Source of the DNA: Maylandia zebra
Lineage: Eukaryota > Chordata > Actinopteri > Cichliformes > Cichlidae
Length of the DNA: 64,000 nucleotides
Direction: 5' to 3'
Assembly (NCBI RefSeq): GCF_041146795.1
Contig: NC_135173.1
Span: 54,686,365-54,750,364 of the forward strand
The notes beneath the pieces were generated by a model that saw nothing but the letters and a program-made list of their open reading frames with translations, did no database searches and was not told the DNA's origin. Made by a program: the position numbers and the translations under genes. This document shows, in pieces, positions 24,101 through 36,535 of this stretch. Position 1 is the first letter of the stretch, and each line of letters starts with the position of its first letter.

Positions 24101-27100
24101 CACATGGTAGGATTTGTAAAGAATTTATTCGTAAATCAGGGTGGAAAATAAGTATTTGGTCAATAACAAAAATACAACTCAATACTTTGTAACATAACCT
24201 TTGTTGGCAATAACAGAGGTCAAACGTTTACTATAGGTCTTTACCAGGTTTGCACACACAGTAGCTGGTATTTTGGCCCATTCCTCCATGCAGATCTTCT
24301 CGAGAGCAGTGATGTTTTGGGGCTGTCGCCGAGCAACACGGACTTTCAACTCCCGCCACAGATTTTCTATGGGGTTGAGGTCTGGAGACTGGCTAGGCCA
24401 CTCCAGGACTTTCAAATGCTTCTTACGGAGCCACTCCTTTGTTGCCCGGGCGGTGTGTTTTGGATCATTGTCATGTTGGAAGACCCAGCCTCGTTTCATC
24501 TTCAAAGTTCTCACTGATGGAAGGAGGTTTTGGCTCAAAATCTCACGATACATGGCCCCATTCATTCTGTCCTTAACACGGATCAGTCGTCCTGTCCCCT
24601 TGGCAGAAAAACAGCCCCATAGCATGATGTTTCCACCCCCATGCTTCACAGTAGGTATGGTGTTCTTGGGATGCAACTCAGTATTCTTCTTCCTCCAAAC
24701 ACGACGAGTTGAGTTTATACCAAAAAGTTCTACTTTGGTTTCATCTGACCACATGACATTCTCCCAATCCTCTGCTGTATCATCCATGTGCTCTCTGGCA
24801 AACTTCAGACGGGCCTGGACATGCACTGGCTTCAGCAGCGGAACACGTCTGGCACTGCGGGATTTGATTCCCTGCCGTTGTAGTGTGTTACTGATGGTGA
24901 CCTTTGTTACTTTGGTCCCAGCTCTCTGCAGGTCATTCACCAGGTCCCCCCGTGTGGTTCTGGGATCTTTGCTCACCGTTCTCATGATCATTTTGACCCC
25001 ACGGGATGAGATCTTGCGTGGAGCCCCAGATCGAGGGAGATTATCAGTGGTCTTGTATGTCTTCCATTTTCTGATGATTGCTCCCACAGTTGATTTTTTC
25101 ACACCAAGCTGCTTGCCTATTGTAGATTCACTCTTCCCAGTCTGGTGCAGGTCTACAATACTTTTCCTGGTGTCCTTCGAAAGCTCTTTGGTCTTGGCCA
25201 TGGCGGAGTTTGGAGTCTGACTGTTTGAGGCTGTGGACAGGTGTCTTTTATACAGATGATGAGTTCAAATAGGTGCCATTCATACAGGTAACGAGTGGGG
25301 GACAGAAAAGCTTCTTACAGAAGACGTTACAGGTCTGTGAGAGCCAGAGATTTTCCTTGTTTGAGGTGACCAAATACTTATTTTCCACCCTAATTTACGA
25401 ATAAATTCTTTACAAATCCTACCATGTGGATTCATGGATTTTTTTTTCACATTCTGTCTCTCACAGTTGAAGTGTACCTCTGGTGCAAATTACTGACCTC
25501 TGTCATCATTTTAAGTGGGGGAACTTGCACAATCGGTGGCTGACTAAATACTTTTTTGCCCCACTGTACGTCAACGTGATTTCTTTTCTCGTGTGATCAT
25601 TGTAGGCTGTATGTGAATATTTGGGAATTCTCCTTTAGCTTTTCCCAATTCAAAAGTCTATGTGCTCTTATTCCTTCTACAGCCAAAAAATCGGGAAGGA
25701 AACTGAGTGATGTGGAGGAGGAAGATGAGGAGGATGAGGATGGGAAAGAGATCCTGGGGTTGGAAGAGGAGGAAGAGGAAGGGGAGAAAGAGAATGAGGA
25801 TCTCTGTAATGATGGAGAAATTCCTGTTTCTGACGCTAAGACAAAAAGAGGCAAAAGAAAGAACAGACAAGTTGCTCTGGATGAGGAACCAAATGACAAG
25901 AGAACCAAACGAGTGAGCACTGAGCAAGGTACAGGGACTGTGAGCGGTTTTGTTGTTACAAAACATGTAGGTATGTGGTGATTTCGTGGTAGCTACCTTT
26001 TGTCTAACTGTTTGTTTGTTTTTTTAAATATTTCCTGAAAATTAAGGGTAATAACTTTTCCCCCCCCAAATCAGTACTCGTTTCCCCATGTTTTCTTGGC
26101 TTTTGTTAAAGTGCCACGCCATTTTTATTTTGCTTTTAAATTCTCAGATGAGGACGGCGTATGCGAAGATCCTGAGGCAGAGCTTCCTGACAACCACAAA
26201 GACTCAGACACGTAATGACACTAAAATCATATTGCTGTGAATATTATTTTTTTTGTACATATCTCTGCGATTAAAATCAGTTTCTTTCAAATGTTTAGGT
26301 CAGAGAAAACTCAAAATGCAAATACAGCTAAGGACACTGCAATCAAGCCAGCTAAACTCTCACGAGGCAGAGCATCAAAACCACTACTGCCTTTAGGCCG
26401 CAAATGGAGTAAAAAGCCTTCACCTTGTACAACAGCTAAAAGTACTTCATTGGATGAAGAAGATGAGAGTGTAAGTGGTTGAACTTGTAATAAGGTTATT
26501 TCACTTTCTGTTTATAAGCCTTGAAACCTTTTTATGAATACTGGCTTTGCTTTACTGAAACTTACTGTAGGTAAATAAAGATGCATCATCTTTAAGCCAA
26601 GCCAGCAGGGAGCCAGTCGGTGATGATATTTCCTCAGAAGGGGAGGAGGAGGATGCCATAGTTAAACCTCCAAGACCTACCAGGTACATGAATGTAATTT
26701 ACTGAAAAACTCCCATTCTGACCGTGTATCCACTGTATCCAGCGCTTAACAAATTTGTTAGACCACCTTTCATAAAAATAAGAAAACACAAATATTTTAG
26801 AAATCTCTCATAAACTTTTTTAAAACTAAAAATTAAATATTTGTTCAGCATATTTGTCCAGGAGTGAAGGATTTCAAACTGAATTCATGTTTGTATTCCC
26901 AGATTTCAGCCGGCACACTAGACTTTTTTTGAGAAATTAGCAATTAATCAAAACAGTTAATCAATTAATTCAATCAAACAAATGTTTCTGTTCACAAAGC
27001 AAGCAAATAGCTGTAATTTGACATCTTAATAAAAAAATAATAATGTGCTTTACTATTTTTTTCAGCATTTTTGTAAAAATGGTAAATTTGAAAATTGATG

Positions 27101-30100
27101 AATTACAATAAAAATTATTCCTTGGCATTTAAAAAATGACTTTGATTAAAGAGTTTAGACATACTGATGGATTCACCATTACAGAAACATATGAAAATGT
27201 TTTTTGTAATTATCAATACTGTTAATACAGGGTTTCTTGTCATCTAACATTGTCTGGTGGGCTGATAGATTTAAGAACAATATTCCTATTGATCATGAAT
27301 AAAGTGTTTTTATTAGTGTTTCATTTTGTTTTGTAGATGTGGTAGAGTGCCTAAACCCATCAAGCCCTTGACTTATCCAGCCAAAGATGAAGTACACTCC
27401 TCTGCATCTGAAACTACACCAGCCTCAGCAGCTGGGTCCACTGCATCTGCTGCTAAACCAAAATCCCAACAGGCAGCCAAGAAGAGAATCCTACCACAGC
27501 ATGATTTGGCCCCAAAATCCAAAAAGTGTAAACTTGTCACTCTCACAGCTTCTCAGACAGAATTTAGTGACGAGGACAGTCATCAATGGCAGGATGAAGA
27601 AGTGGAGGAGGTGGAACTCGCAGGTAGCCCCAGTAAAGACAGCAGTGCACCTGCGTTTGTGCCTGCCGGCCTGCACACTCCTCGTCCTGAGATTAAAGAA
27701 GTGGATGAGACAATTGCTGAGGTATGATAAACATTTTCTCCATCACATGCCTCACTAAAACACCAATCATTCTTTTTATTTTGAAATAATTCCCATGACA
27801 AACATTTTTATGTTTTGCTTTACTTTTTATTTGCGCATGGTTTTACATTCCAATCTTCCTCTGACTCCTCCTATGCCACCTGTAGCTTGATATCTTGGCC
27901 ACTATGCCTGATGTTTTGGGCATTTCCCAAGATGCACTTTGCCCCGATTCTGCTTGTGAGCAGGCACAACATGAGACAGGGTCAGCTGAACCATGTGAAC
28001 ATCAGTTGGACCTGTTGATTGTAAGTGACCTATGCTTAAGAAGTAGTACCAAGTTAATTAAATCATTAACCCCAATAACAGATCTGGGGTTAATGATTAT
28101 CATTCCAGAGCACTAATCTTGAAAACACAATTTTATCTATTATTAAAGGCTCAAAACTGAGTAAGTTCAACCTTTTATTTTTTTCTGCAGTGTCTTTCCA
28201 TTTTTGTTTTGAATACATGTATTCAGTATGTGGTTGAATTACTTACACAGCAATCAGGCAAAACATTATGGCCACAGACAGGTGAAATAAATAACATTCA
28301 TTATCTCATCATTGCACCTGTTACTGGGTGGGTTAGTGAACATTTTGTCCTCAAAGTTAAAAAAAAATTGAGGGCAAAATGTAAAAGGATTTGAGTTTGA
28401 CAAGACTCTTTTGGGACTTTCTCGGTCTGCAGTATTAGTCAATGAAGGAAGAATGGTGAACCAGCGATAGGGTCCTGATAGGCTCACTGCTGCATGTGGG
28501 GAACGTGCATCAGTGAGCCTTGGCCACCAATGACCAAGGCTGGCTTGTGTGGTCCGATCCAACAGATGAGCTAGAGTATCTCATATCAACAAGTTAATGC
28601 TGGTTCTAATTGAAAGGTGTCAGAACAAACAGTGCATCACAGTGTATGGAGGTGCATACCACAGACAAGCCAGGGTTCACATACTGACCCCTGTCCTTCA
28701 CCGAAAGTGCCACTTGAGCATCAGAACTAGACCATTGATAGAAGAAGGTGGCCTGGTCCAAATAATCACATTTTTTTTAATGTCACGTGGTTGGGTGCAT
28801 TTGCGCCTCTTACTTAGGGAACACCAGGATGTGCTATGGGGGGAAGGCAAGCCGCCAGTGGCAGTGTGATGTTTTGAGCAATACTCTGCTGGGAAACCTT
28901 GCGTCCTGCCAACCATATGGATGTCACTTTGTCATGCACCACCTCCCTAAGCACTGTTTCAGACCACCTTCATTTGGCCTCATTTGGAATGATAATGCGC
29001 CCCGCCACAAAACTAAAATGGTTCAGGAATGGTTCAAGGAGCACAACAAGGAGTTTGAGGTGTTGACTGACTCCCAGATTCCCCAGACTGCAGTCCAATT
29101 AAGCAGCTGTGGAATGTACTGGACAAACAGGTCTGATCCATGGACAGCCCAAATTTGCAACTTATAGGACTTAAAAGTTGCTAATATCTTGGTGCCAGAT
29201 ACCACAGTACAGCTAGAGACGTTCTATTGGAGTCCAAGCCTCGACAGACCAGGGCTGTTTTAGCAGCAAAAGCAGGATTAACACAATATTAGGCCTGTGG
29301 TTATAATGTTATGCCTGATCGATGAAAATTATAACATGCATAAATAACAATGTGGTTTGTAGTAAACCAGTTCAGTGATCAATAAGATTAGAAAGGTGCC
29401 TAAAATGTCATCTTTATTTGCTATACAGTCAACTGTAGATGTACATATCTGTACAGATGTGTACAGATGTAGAAAAGATATTGTAAATGAAGCAGTGTAC
29501 TGTACTTCATGTTTTTGTAAAACAGCTTTTGTGAATAGAAAGGAGAGCTTTTGGTGTTATTTATGATATGTGTGTTTGCTTTGCAGGATGTTATAGAATT
29601 TATTTCTTCAGAACATGCAGAAGGTATGTTGAAGATGTTTTATGATTATTTGCTTATGAATTTTATATATAGTTTTAGATTTAAAGTTCATATTTTTTGT
29701 TTGTCTTTTTATTTCAATATCTGAAGATCAGAGCTACAACGAGGCTGCTCAAACCCTGCTGACCATCGGAAACCTGAGTCACGTCTCTCAGTCGGAACAG
29801 AATCAAGTAGACATACGAGATCATGTAACAGGTTAGAAAGACAGAAAAGAGTCCTTATAATGGACAGTTTCATTTGTTGTTAGACTGAGCAACAGTCAAT
29901 GTAAAATGTGCCATTATATTTAACTGCAGGGACGGCATCAGCTGATGTGAATGAAACCACCCACCTAGAAAAAGGGCTTGTTTCCGATGCTGCTGTACAG
30001 GAAGAAAGTGCCACTCCTTCCGTGTCTGCATTTGATCATGATGTCACACAGACATCGGCGACTGTGGCCACTGTGGAACAACAAGTTAGCAAAACAGTCA

Positions 30101-33100
30101 GTGATGAAATGGCAGTTAAAACCAGTGATGAGCCACATCCAGAGAGTTCAAACAAAAATACTCTACAAACTAAGAGAGGTCACTTTTCCAAAATAAAACC
30201 TAAACCTAACCTTAGCCGAGTCTCCAGGACTGTACAATCCAAATCCCAACCAGATATATCTGCAGCAAGGACAGCTGAAGAAAGCCACAGAGAATCTGCT
30301 AACATTAAAGACTGTTCTCTAGCATTGCTAAAAGCTGACATTTCCTCTACTGAAGTTAAACTAACAGCAAAGCCATCTGAGAGTCAACCAGATATTGTTG
30401 GGGTTGAATCAGTTGCAGAAATCCAGTTCCAGAGTCACAGCTTTTCTGAATCTACATTTGAACCACATAGGGATCAGGCCACGAGAGAGACAAAGTCATT
30501 ATCTGAGCCCACAGATGAAAAACTTGCTTCCCATGTTGAACCTTTTGAGACTGGTTTTAAGGATCCGCCAAACTCTGACTCACTCATCACAGAGGTTGAA
30601 GAGGAGTTATGTTCAATTGTGTCCCCAGCCAAGGAGAGCAGTGATAAACCTACGGGTGAAACACACGCAGGAGAATTATCTGTCACTGAAAAAGGAGAAA
30701 GTGAAGTCTCAAATACTTGCCAATCTAGAAGGAGTCGATTACCAAAATTCAAACCCAAGCCAAATCTGCTACAGACATCAAGAACTGCAAGATCTAAATC
30801 CCAAACCACAAAGCAGCCTGAAGAGAGAGACCCCATCCCAACGCAAGACCCCAAATCTCGCAAACAATCAAGATGCTTAACCACAGAGGATGAACAACCA
30901 CGATCATCATGCTCTGCTTCTCCTGAAAAACATGTAGAAAGTGTAGATACTCTTTTACCAACAACCACAGATGGTAGACCGGACTTAGGTGCAGTAATAA
31001 CGGATTGCGGTCCCTCACAATGCCAGAACTTGGAATCTGAGTTTGATCTCAAAGGGAATCAAGTCACTAATGACACAAAGTCGTCATCTGAGCCCACAGA
31101 GGAAAAAGTTCAGTCCTGTGTTGAAACAGCCAAGAGTGTTTTCAATAATTCAGCAACATCAGACTTGGCGATCTCAAAAGTTGAACAGGAGCCATGCATA
31201 GAATCAGAACCAGGTCAAGAGAGCGCCGAGAAACCACCTTCATGTGTTTCACATCCAGAAGATTTACCTGTCAGGCAAAAAGAAGTGAACAAAGACACAA
31301 CTCCTTCACCATCTAGAAGGAGTCGAATGCAAAAGGTCAAACCTAAACCAAATTTAGCACAGTCCTCAAGAATTTCAAGGTTTAAACCTCAAACTGTAAA
31401 ATCGGTTTTAGAGAAGGACTTAAGCCCAACTTCAAACATGAGATCACCTGAAAAAACAACAGCAAAGGTGGAACCACAACTAGTATGCACCCTGTCCTCC
31501 GAAAAACTGAGTGAAAACGCTGACCCTGCTTCAGTTTTAAAACCATCAATAAATATAGTTTCTACACCTACACTCTCGGAGGAGCTATCAACAAATGAGG
31601 AGTCTAGTTTAACAAATGTTAGACTAGACTTGGGTGCAGCAACTTCAGATCAGAGTGCCTCAGAAAACGTGAACCTCTCTGCATCACAATTTGAACCCAG
31701 CAGGGATCAGGTCAGCAGCGAGACAAAGTCAGCATCTGATCCAGAAAAAAATATGCCTTGTATTACCACATCTGTGAGTAGTTGTAAAAATGTGGTAGCA
31801 CCTGACTCAGCAGTCACAGTCTCACAAGCTGGGGAAGCAGGTGATGCAGAATCAGCCTCACCCCAAGAGAGCAGCGTCCACCAGGCTGTTCTTGTTGCAC
31901 CTGTTCAAGAGTCACCGCTTAATCAAGAAAAGAGTGAAGCTGCTTCTCAGTTGAGGAGTCGTCGATTGCAAAAAATCAAACCCAAACCAAACCTGCCACA
32001 AACACCAAGAACTATGCAGTCAAACTTAAAATCCACAAAAGACCCTGTTATACACACGCAGGTTGTGGAAAAACCCTGTAGCCAGACTTGTGTGTCTGAA
32101 TCAAGTGACTACAGAATGAAAGATGCAGAAGCCCAGCCATCTTGCAGTCCTACCTCTCCAGAAAAATCAAATGAATTTAAAAGTCCTGATGCTTATTCAG
32201 TTTCTGAACCATCACTGGAATCTGGCTCTTCTAATAAATGCCGAGAGGAAATATCTTCATCAGAGAGGGAAAAGACAGATGCTGTATGTGGCCCAATGTC
32301 AAGCGCAGTGAGCTTGGAACAAAATATCCCACAAAGATTGCGGCGGTTTCCCAAGGTCAAACCGAAACCCAATTTGGGATCATCCTCTAGAATTACACAG
32401 ACAAAACTACAGCCAGCTGATATCAGTAAATCTGCAGAACATGTTGATACAATCTCAAATATAGCACCAGCACAAGACCCTGGGGACAATAATGATGCAC
32501 AGAAATCTGTGAAATTGCCAGAGAAAAACCTAACATCAGGACATTGTTCAATAAATGTAGAAGTCTGTTCAGTAACATCTCAACCTGTAGACTCGGAGAA
32601 AGCACTGGGCACCTTAGACAGTAAGGATCCCCATCCAAATGATCCCAGCTCTCCTCTTGGATGTTTGGCACAAGTTAATGAACAACAAAGTGAACATGAC
32701 CATCATTCAAGTAATTCTGAAGTCCCTCTGGTTCCTGTGAACCAAGTGTCTTCTACCCAGGTAAGCTCAATAATGACTCTGTTTTGTCTGGTCTTTAATC
32801 CTTTTACAAGCTTTGCAATCAAATCTGTTAATGTTGTGTCAAGACTTGCTAATTAATACAAGTTAATATTATATATCCAATTCTAACAGGGGTAGTTAGA
32901 GGTATTCTCCGGTAGTCAGTAGTTTTAAAGTGAAAAAGTCTCTCTTGAGTTTCCTTAAATGTTTCTCTAATTCTCCTAATCCTAGAATACATCAACATTA
33001 AGTACAAACGACATCCAAAGTTTTCCAATATTTCAAGAGAGTAAGTCAATCATATATTATGTTCCAGTCATATCACTTAAGTTTTGTGTAAACTTTATAT

Positions 33101-34803
33101 AATGTTCTTCTTGATTTGATTATTTATTTATTGATTTTTTTCTTTTTTTAAATTTCAGTGCTGCCAGAGAAGGTGCCTTCAGATCCCGACGAACCATTTT
33201 TCATCCTCTCTCTGACTGAGATCCCGCTGTCCTCATCAGGGGAGGTGGTGAACAGTGCAACTGAGAACCCCTCTTGTCTTTCTGTAGCAGAGTCATCAAT
33301 ACCTCAACCAAGGTTTGTCTGCTTTTAATCAATTAGCTGTGTGAGCAAGCATGTAGTCTGTTTAGTTTGGTGTCTAATTCTGTGCCTTTCTTCATCCTTT
33401 AGTGGTGTTTCTGGAGAGAGTGTGGCAGCGGCAGGAGAGGGGTCTCTGTCTAATGTCCCCATGCCCATGTTCAAAGAGATAAAGAGTGTGACAGGCCTCA
33501 TCAGTGTGGAAGAGACTGTGCTGAACCCATCTACACTGATTGTAAGTAAAGCTCTAAAGAAGAACTGTTGGCGGTCAGAATGTGATTTTTTTATTTTTTT
33601 AAATCTTTTTCACATGCTGTGTTTTTCCATCCATCAGGATCATAACATTCAGAAAACAGTGGATCCACAGGGTAGAGTGACTGCATTATTCTGTCACTTT
33701 CAAGCTACTGATTGTCATGCTGATTCATGCTGTGTAACTTTAATTTTGTGCTTTAATTGAGCAGAACATACTACAGACAATCCACCAAAGTTTCCAGATG
33801 CCGTGGACAATAATGAGCCTGAAGCAGCACTTAACAAGCAGAGACAAACAAGTATTGGAAGAAGAGGTATGCAGAGGATAAATACATACTCACCAAATGC
33901 ACTTTAAAAAATGTGTGAACATTTTTCTAATGTGAACATTAAATGTTGCTTTTTCACCCTGTATGAATCTTTCAACCAGCCAAACTGCAAGTTAAACCTA
34001 ATGCAGCGAGGAGAAAACAAACCAGCAAGACCAAGTCAATGAAAGCAGCGGAGTCAGCGCCTACCCAAACAAACACCACCCAGGAGCCAAAAGCCAGTGA
34101 TGCTGTCATGGAAGCACAAAGGGGAAGCTGCAGCCGTGATGAGGAGATTGTGACAGATGGAAAAGGCACTACCAGCAGCTTAGAAGCTCAAACTTCACAG
34201 AGGCGTGTGAGGTGGGTGAAGAACGGTTTCATTTTGAAAAAATTCACATTGGCTTCTATCAATTATTGAGAAACGTTTAATTTTTCCTAATATCTAACAG
34301 AAAACCCAAAGGCTCTCTTTCCTCGCTTTCTGTAACAAAGAAAACCAGCCTTCCACAAAATCTTCCACCTAGCAAACCAGTTTCCAAGCGATCTAAGCTT
34401 AAAACGCCACTGACTGAAGGACAACAGTCTTTGCTAGAGCCTGTAGCCTCCACATCACATGATGTCCCTTCCACACAAAGCTTGACACAGACACTAAAAG
34501 AAACCCGTCCAGCATCGATTACACTGCTAACACAAACAGCAGTGAACATCAGAGAGACCTGTGATCAAAGTCCCAGGAGCCCAGATCCTAGCACTTCACA
34601 GTGCACAGAGGTAAGAAAGCTACAGGTGGATTGAAGCTGTTTTTCCATTCAGTGTAATTCATACACGCTCACATGGAGATGTGCTCTGTTTTGTTCCTTC
34701 TTAGCAGGATGACTGTGTGGACAGCTGTGCTCTTGAAGAGGAGCCCACCAGTGTGTCTCAGTACTTCTTAACCAACATTTTCACAGAAGTGGATGAGGGG
34801 TAA
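18122..34803 (+). CDS. bdp1: TFIIIB subunit B double prime 1 (26 coding exons)
   Basis: Coding exons: 18122-18309, 18403-19045, 19184-19287, 19684-19749, 20341-20496, 20861-20994, 23206-23300, 23393-23447, 23820-23954, 25683-25928, 26148-26211, 26299-26470, 26571-26683, 27337-27721, 27886-28020, 29587-29623, 29727-29831, 29930-32760, 32986-33040, 33159-33312, 33403-33541, 33638-33671, 33765-33866, 33980-34211, 34301-34610, 34708-34803. All phases agree, giving 2261 aa against roughly 2600 in human. BDP1 works with TBP and BRF1/BRF2 to place and open RNA polymerase III promoters. The family core is visible: [15 protein letters not shown], then [14 protein letters not shown], then a SANT domain at about residues 425-480 ([34 protein letters not shown]). 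The N-terminus [13 protein letters not shown] and the C-terminus [12 protein letters not shown] also match. Introns carry a SINE, nested hAT elements and two Tc1-like elements. Confidence 0.95.
19340..19640 (+). mobile_element. Degenerate tRNA-derived SINE-like repeat in bdp1 intron 3
   Basis: A stretch with a B-box-like core (GGTTGGTGGTTTGATGC) is followed by a tail resembling teleost SINEs (a TGTGTGTAAATGGGTGAATG block and a GTAGAA step). It is substantially diverged. The start and end are approximate. Confidence 0.45.
20530..20768 (+). mobile_element. tRNA-derived SINE with ATT-repeat tail in bdp1 intron 5
   Basis: The 5' part has RNA polymerase III box-like sequences: a TAGCTCATTAGG A-box-like segment near 20544 and GGTTCGAATCC at 20588-20598. 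A non-tRNA body and a TTA microsatellite tail (20731-20762) follow. It cannot be a working tRNA gene because the acceptor stem and 3' half are absent. The orientation is the same as bdp1. Confidence 0.7.
21093..22680. mobile_element. hAT-type transposon derivative with 8-bp target duplication in bdp1 intron 6
   Basis: The inverted ends are TAGAGCTGGGCGATA and its complement TATCGCCCAGCTCTA. A perfect 8-bp duplication GTTGTGTG flanks them at 21085-21092 and 22681-22688. Subterminal sequence is rich in ATATCG/CGATAT steps. A remnant of a BED-type zinc finger is readable on the plus strand near 21490-21585 ([14 protein letters not shown]), which fits a deleted autonomous hAT. The finger is cut off where a second element begins at about 21586. 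There is no complete transposase. Confidence 0.85.
21586..22129. mobile_element. Nested inverted-repeat element inside the hAT derivative
   Basis: The termini are inverted copies (GCTACGTCCACACGTACCCG on the left, with its near complement CGTGTACGTGTGGACGTAGC on the right). The repeat continues inward through a TATTTTTGAAAACG-type block. The 544-bp body has no coding frame. Target duplication and superfamily were not resolved. It interrupts the BED-finger remnant of its host element, so it inserted later. Confidence 0.75.
22914..23121. repeat. Group of three short inverted repeats in bdp1 intron 6
   Basis: Perfect hairpin arms occur at 22914-22925/22931-22942 (AAGCCTTTACCT), 23042-23050/23084-23092 (ATTATAACC) and 23096-23105/23112-23121 (GTGGCTTATC). 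They lie about 85-290 bases upstream of exon 7. No recognised element accounts for them. Confidence 0.7.
23963..25566 (-). mobile_element. Structurally complete Tc1-like transposon in bdp1 intron 9
   Basis: Inverted terminal repeats of 200 bp at 23963-24162 and 25367-25566 differ at only two positions. TA duplications flank the element (23961-23962 and 25567-25568). It is 1,604 bp long and begins CAGTGGGGCAAAAAAGTATT. The single gene is on the minus strand, opposite to bdp1, and fills the space between the repeats. The near-identity of the repeats and the open transposase point to a recent insertion. Confidence 0.95.
24179..25201 (-). CDS. Tc1-like transposase, uninterrupted
   Basis: This is a 340-aa protein, the usual length of Tc1-family transposases. 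Residues 1-115 form the paired-like helix-turn-helix DNA-binding region, with a GRPR-like basic hook at about 58-66 (SGAPRKISS). The catalytic domain has the DDE triad: D153 ([11 protein letters not shown]), D244 (HDNDPKHTA) and E279 ([11 protein letters not shown]), a D34E spacing. The residue numbers equal those I recall for Sleeping Beauty, which is related but not the same family. No internal stop or frameshift is present. The enzyme would cut and paste the element by recognising its terminal repeats. Activity cannot be judged from sequence alone. Confidence 0.93.
   Translation of the reverse strand: MAKTKELSKDTRKSIVDLHQTGKSESTIGKQLGVKKSTVGAIIRKWKTYKTTDNLPRSGAPRKISSRGVKMIMRTVSKDPRTTRGDLVNDLQRAGTKVTKVTISNTLQRQGIKSRSARRVPLLKPVHVQARLKFAREHMDDTAEDWENVMWSDETKVELFGINSTRRVWRKKNTELHPKNTIPTVKHGGGNIMLWGCFSAKGTGRLIRVKDRMNGAMYREILSQNLLPSVRTLKMKRGWVFQHDNDPKHTARATKEWLRKKHLKVLEWPSQSPDLNPIENLWRELKVRVARRQPQNITALEKICMEEWAKIPATVCANLVKTYSKRLTSVIANKGYVTKY
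28246..29324 (+). mobile_element. Degenerate Tc1-like transposon in bdp1 intron 15
   Basis: The ends are inverted (CAGGCAAAACATTATGGCCAC near 28256, and TTATAATGTTATGCCTGATC near 29301-29320). A TA precedes the left end. Transposase remnants occur on the plus strand in different frames: a block containing [10 protein letters not shown] near 28690, and [19 protein letters not shown] near 28990-29045 corresponding to the second catalytic aspartate region. Deletions, stops and frame changes make it inactive. It belongs to a different Tc1-like family from the element at 23963. Confidence 0.8.
29930..32760 (+). other. bdp1: bdp1 exon 18 with five KPKPN-type repeats
   Basis: This 2,831-bp exon encodes about 943 residues that are Ser/Glu/Pro/Lys-rich and probably disordered. 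A basic motif of the form R-x-R-(6-7 residues)-KPKPNL followed by an SR or PR step recurs five times, at about 30177-30225, 30727-30790, 31312-31380, 31951-32010 and 32332-32395. Acidic and serine-rich spacers separate the copies. Human BDP1 has comparable RxRFxxPKPN repeats but with different spacer sequence. Their biochemical role is not known to me. Confidence 0.85.
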
Positions 34804-35400
34804 AAGCCACCTACGTAGTTGGATTAAGAAGTGGAATTTGTTGGCTTTTCAAATTTTTATTTCTGTAAATAATAATTTATAACTGAAAAGTTGTTGTTGT
34901 TGTTTTTGCTTTTAGTTTTAATTCTTTCTTCACCATACTGATGAATGCAGTTTCACATTTGCAAACATTTACTAGAGTATCAGTTTGTTGAAACAACATT
35001 TTAAACCTCCGTTAGTTTAAATATTAAAGCACTGTACAAATGGATAACAACATTTGTGACTCATAGTTTGACTGAAGTGGTGGCAGCTTTTGCTGAATTT
35101 TTCATAAAAAATACTTCAAACCTCAGATGTCTTACCTATTTTTTTTTCTTCCTTTTGATACAACTGTGAATTTGTAAATACTGTACATGGTAGCAACTTC
35201 TTTTTTTATATATATATATATATATATTTTTTGTCCGTTCTTGATTAATTTTCAGATGACTTTGACCTCAGGAAGAAAAACACAGTTCGGTAGATTAAGA
35301 CCATGTACAGTTGTACATTTCAGTGTAAAGCCTTTTTTAATGTCTCTTCTGTGTACTTTAGAAATGTAACATATGTGGAAAATAAAGACAGAAATTCTGT
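34804..35400 (+). other. bdp1: bdp1 3' untranslated region
   Basis: Follows the stop TAA (34801-34803). It is AT-rich and includes a TA repeat (35209-35226). AATAAA at 35381-35386 is followed by an A-rich run near 35402. A second hexamer at 35622-35627 could be an alternative end. Confidence 0.65.
35381..35386 (+). terminator. Polyadenylation signal of bdp1
   Basis: AATAAA about 580 bases after the stop codon. Another candidate lies at 35622-35627. Confidence 0.6.
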
Positions 35401-35629
35401 TTTAAAAAAAAAAAAAGGAACCCATTCAAAACAGAATAATCAAACTATCAAAGAGTTTCTGCTGTATGTTAATATGTTTATATATAGTGTTGAAATAGTG
35501 ACTGTACCACACAGTTATGCACCGTTTGACTTCTTGTTTCATAAAAACACATAGGGTAGAAAATTACCCTAAGGGTTACATTGGCTCACTGAAAGTGAAA
35601 GATGTAATTCTGTAAGATCTGAATAAAAA

Positions 35630-36450
35630 GTATTACACCTAGATTTGTCTTGTCTTAATGTACATGCATGCTAGTTTGCTGTTGAAAATGGGTTTACAGC
35701 CTGCTGATGAAACAAAAAAGCAAATGATAACAAAGATGCTTAAGAATGAGTTGGGACCTAACTGTAAGCTAACATGTTGAGCATCACTTCCCTTACAACT
35801 GCTGATCCAGGCACCTTGTACTAACTAGATAATGACAAGTTGCTAAACCCAAGTAATCATAATTTGTGGCATTAAAACTGCTAATCATGTATTATATGTT
35901 ACCCCAACATGTGCTGCTGATTAGTTCTCATTACTCAAGTACCACTTCACCATTACTTACCAGTTCTTTGTAAATTTTAACAAGAGTGAAGCCCTGCACA
36001 CTACTTCAGGATCACCTCATTGCTATGCAGTAATTCTCCCTAGTTTGCCACAAAGGTAGCCGAAAATGTGTTTAATTGACAAGCCCTGGTTTATTTTGAG
36101 TGTCGCCATTAATTTCATGATAATCTATAACAGGTTGGCAAATATGTCATGTAGTTTTGGATACTGGATGCATATTTACAATGTTCCCTTGTTTATTGTT
36201 GTTCCCCAACGGTATCATTGTTCTGAACAAAAATAGTTCTCTTATATTTTATGGTTTGCCCGTGTTTGAATTGCTCTATATTTAGGTGTTTGTGGTACTT
36301 ATGCTGGAGCTGATGGCTAAAAGACTAAAACGTTTGAGACTTTAATCCCTCATGCTGCAACCTCTTGTAGGGAGGCTTAAGACTGTTTTGATCTCTCTGT
36401 TGAGCAACTGACTGCTCCGTCTGCAGGTCCACTCTTAACGCCGTTTCACT
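35630..36450. other. Spacer between bdp1 and rtkn
   Basis: No gene was recognised. It presumably contains the rtkn promoter, but no TATA box or CpG-rich block stands out. A short upstream ATG frame (36455-36529 region) precedes the rtkn start. Confidence 0.35.
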
Positions 36451-36535
36451 CAGCTATGAGATTATCAGTTCGCTCAGTGTACTTCCTGACTCAGCGGTGG
36501 TGGAACAGTCCTCTTACGTCCTGCACACAAGGAAG

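Noticed and set aside
24273-25220. 315-aa plus-strand open frame
   Set aside because: It lies exactly antisense to the transposase gene and has no family resemblance; it is a shadow of that coding sequence.
30474-31052. 192-aa minus-strand open frame in bdp1
   Set aside because: Antisense to the large coding exon; no independent evidence.
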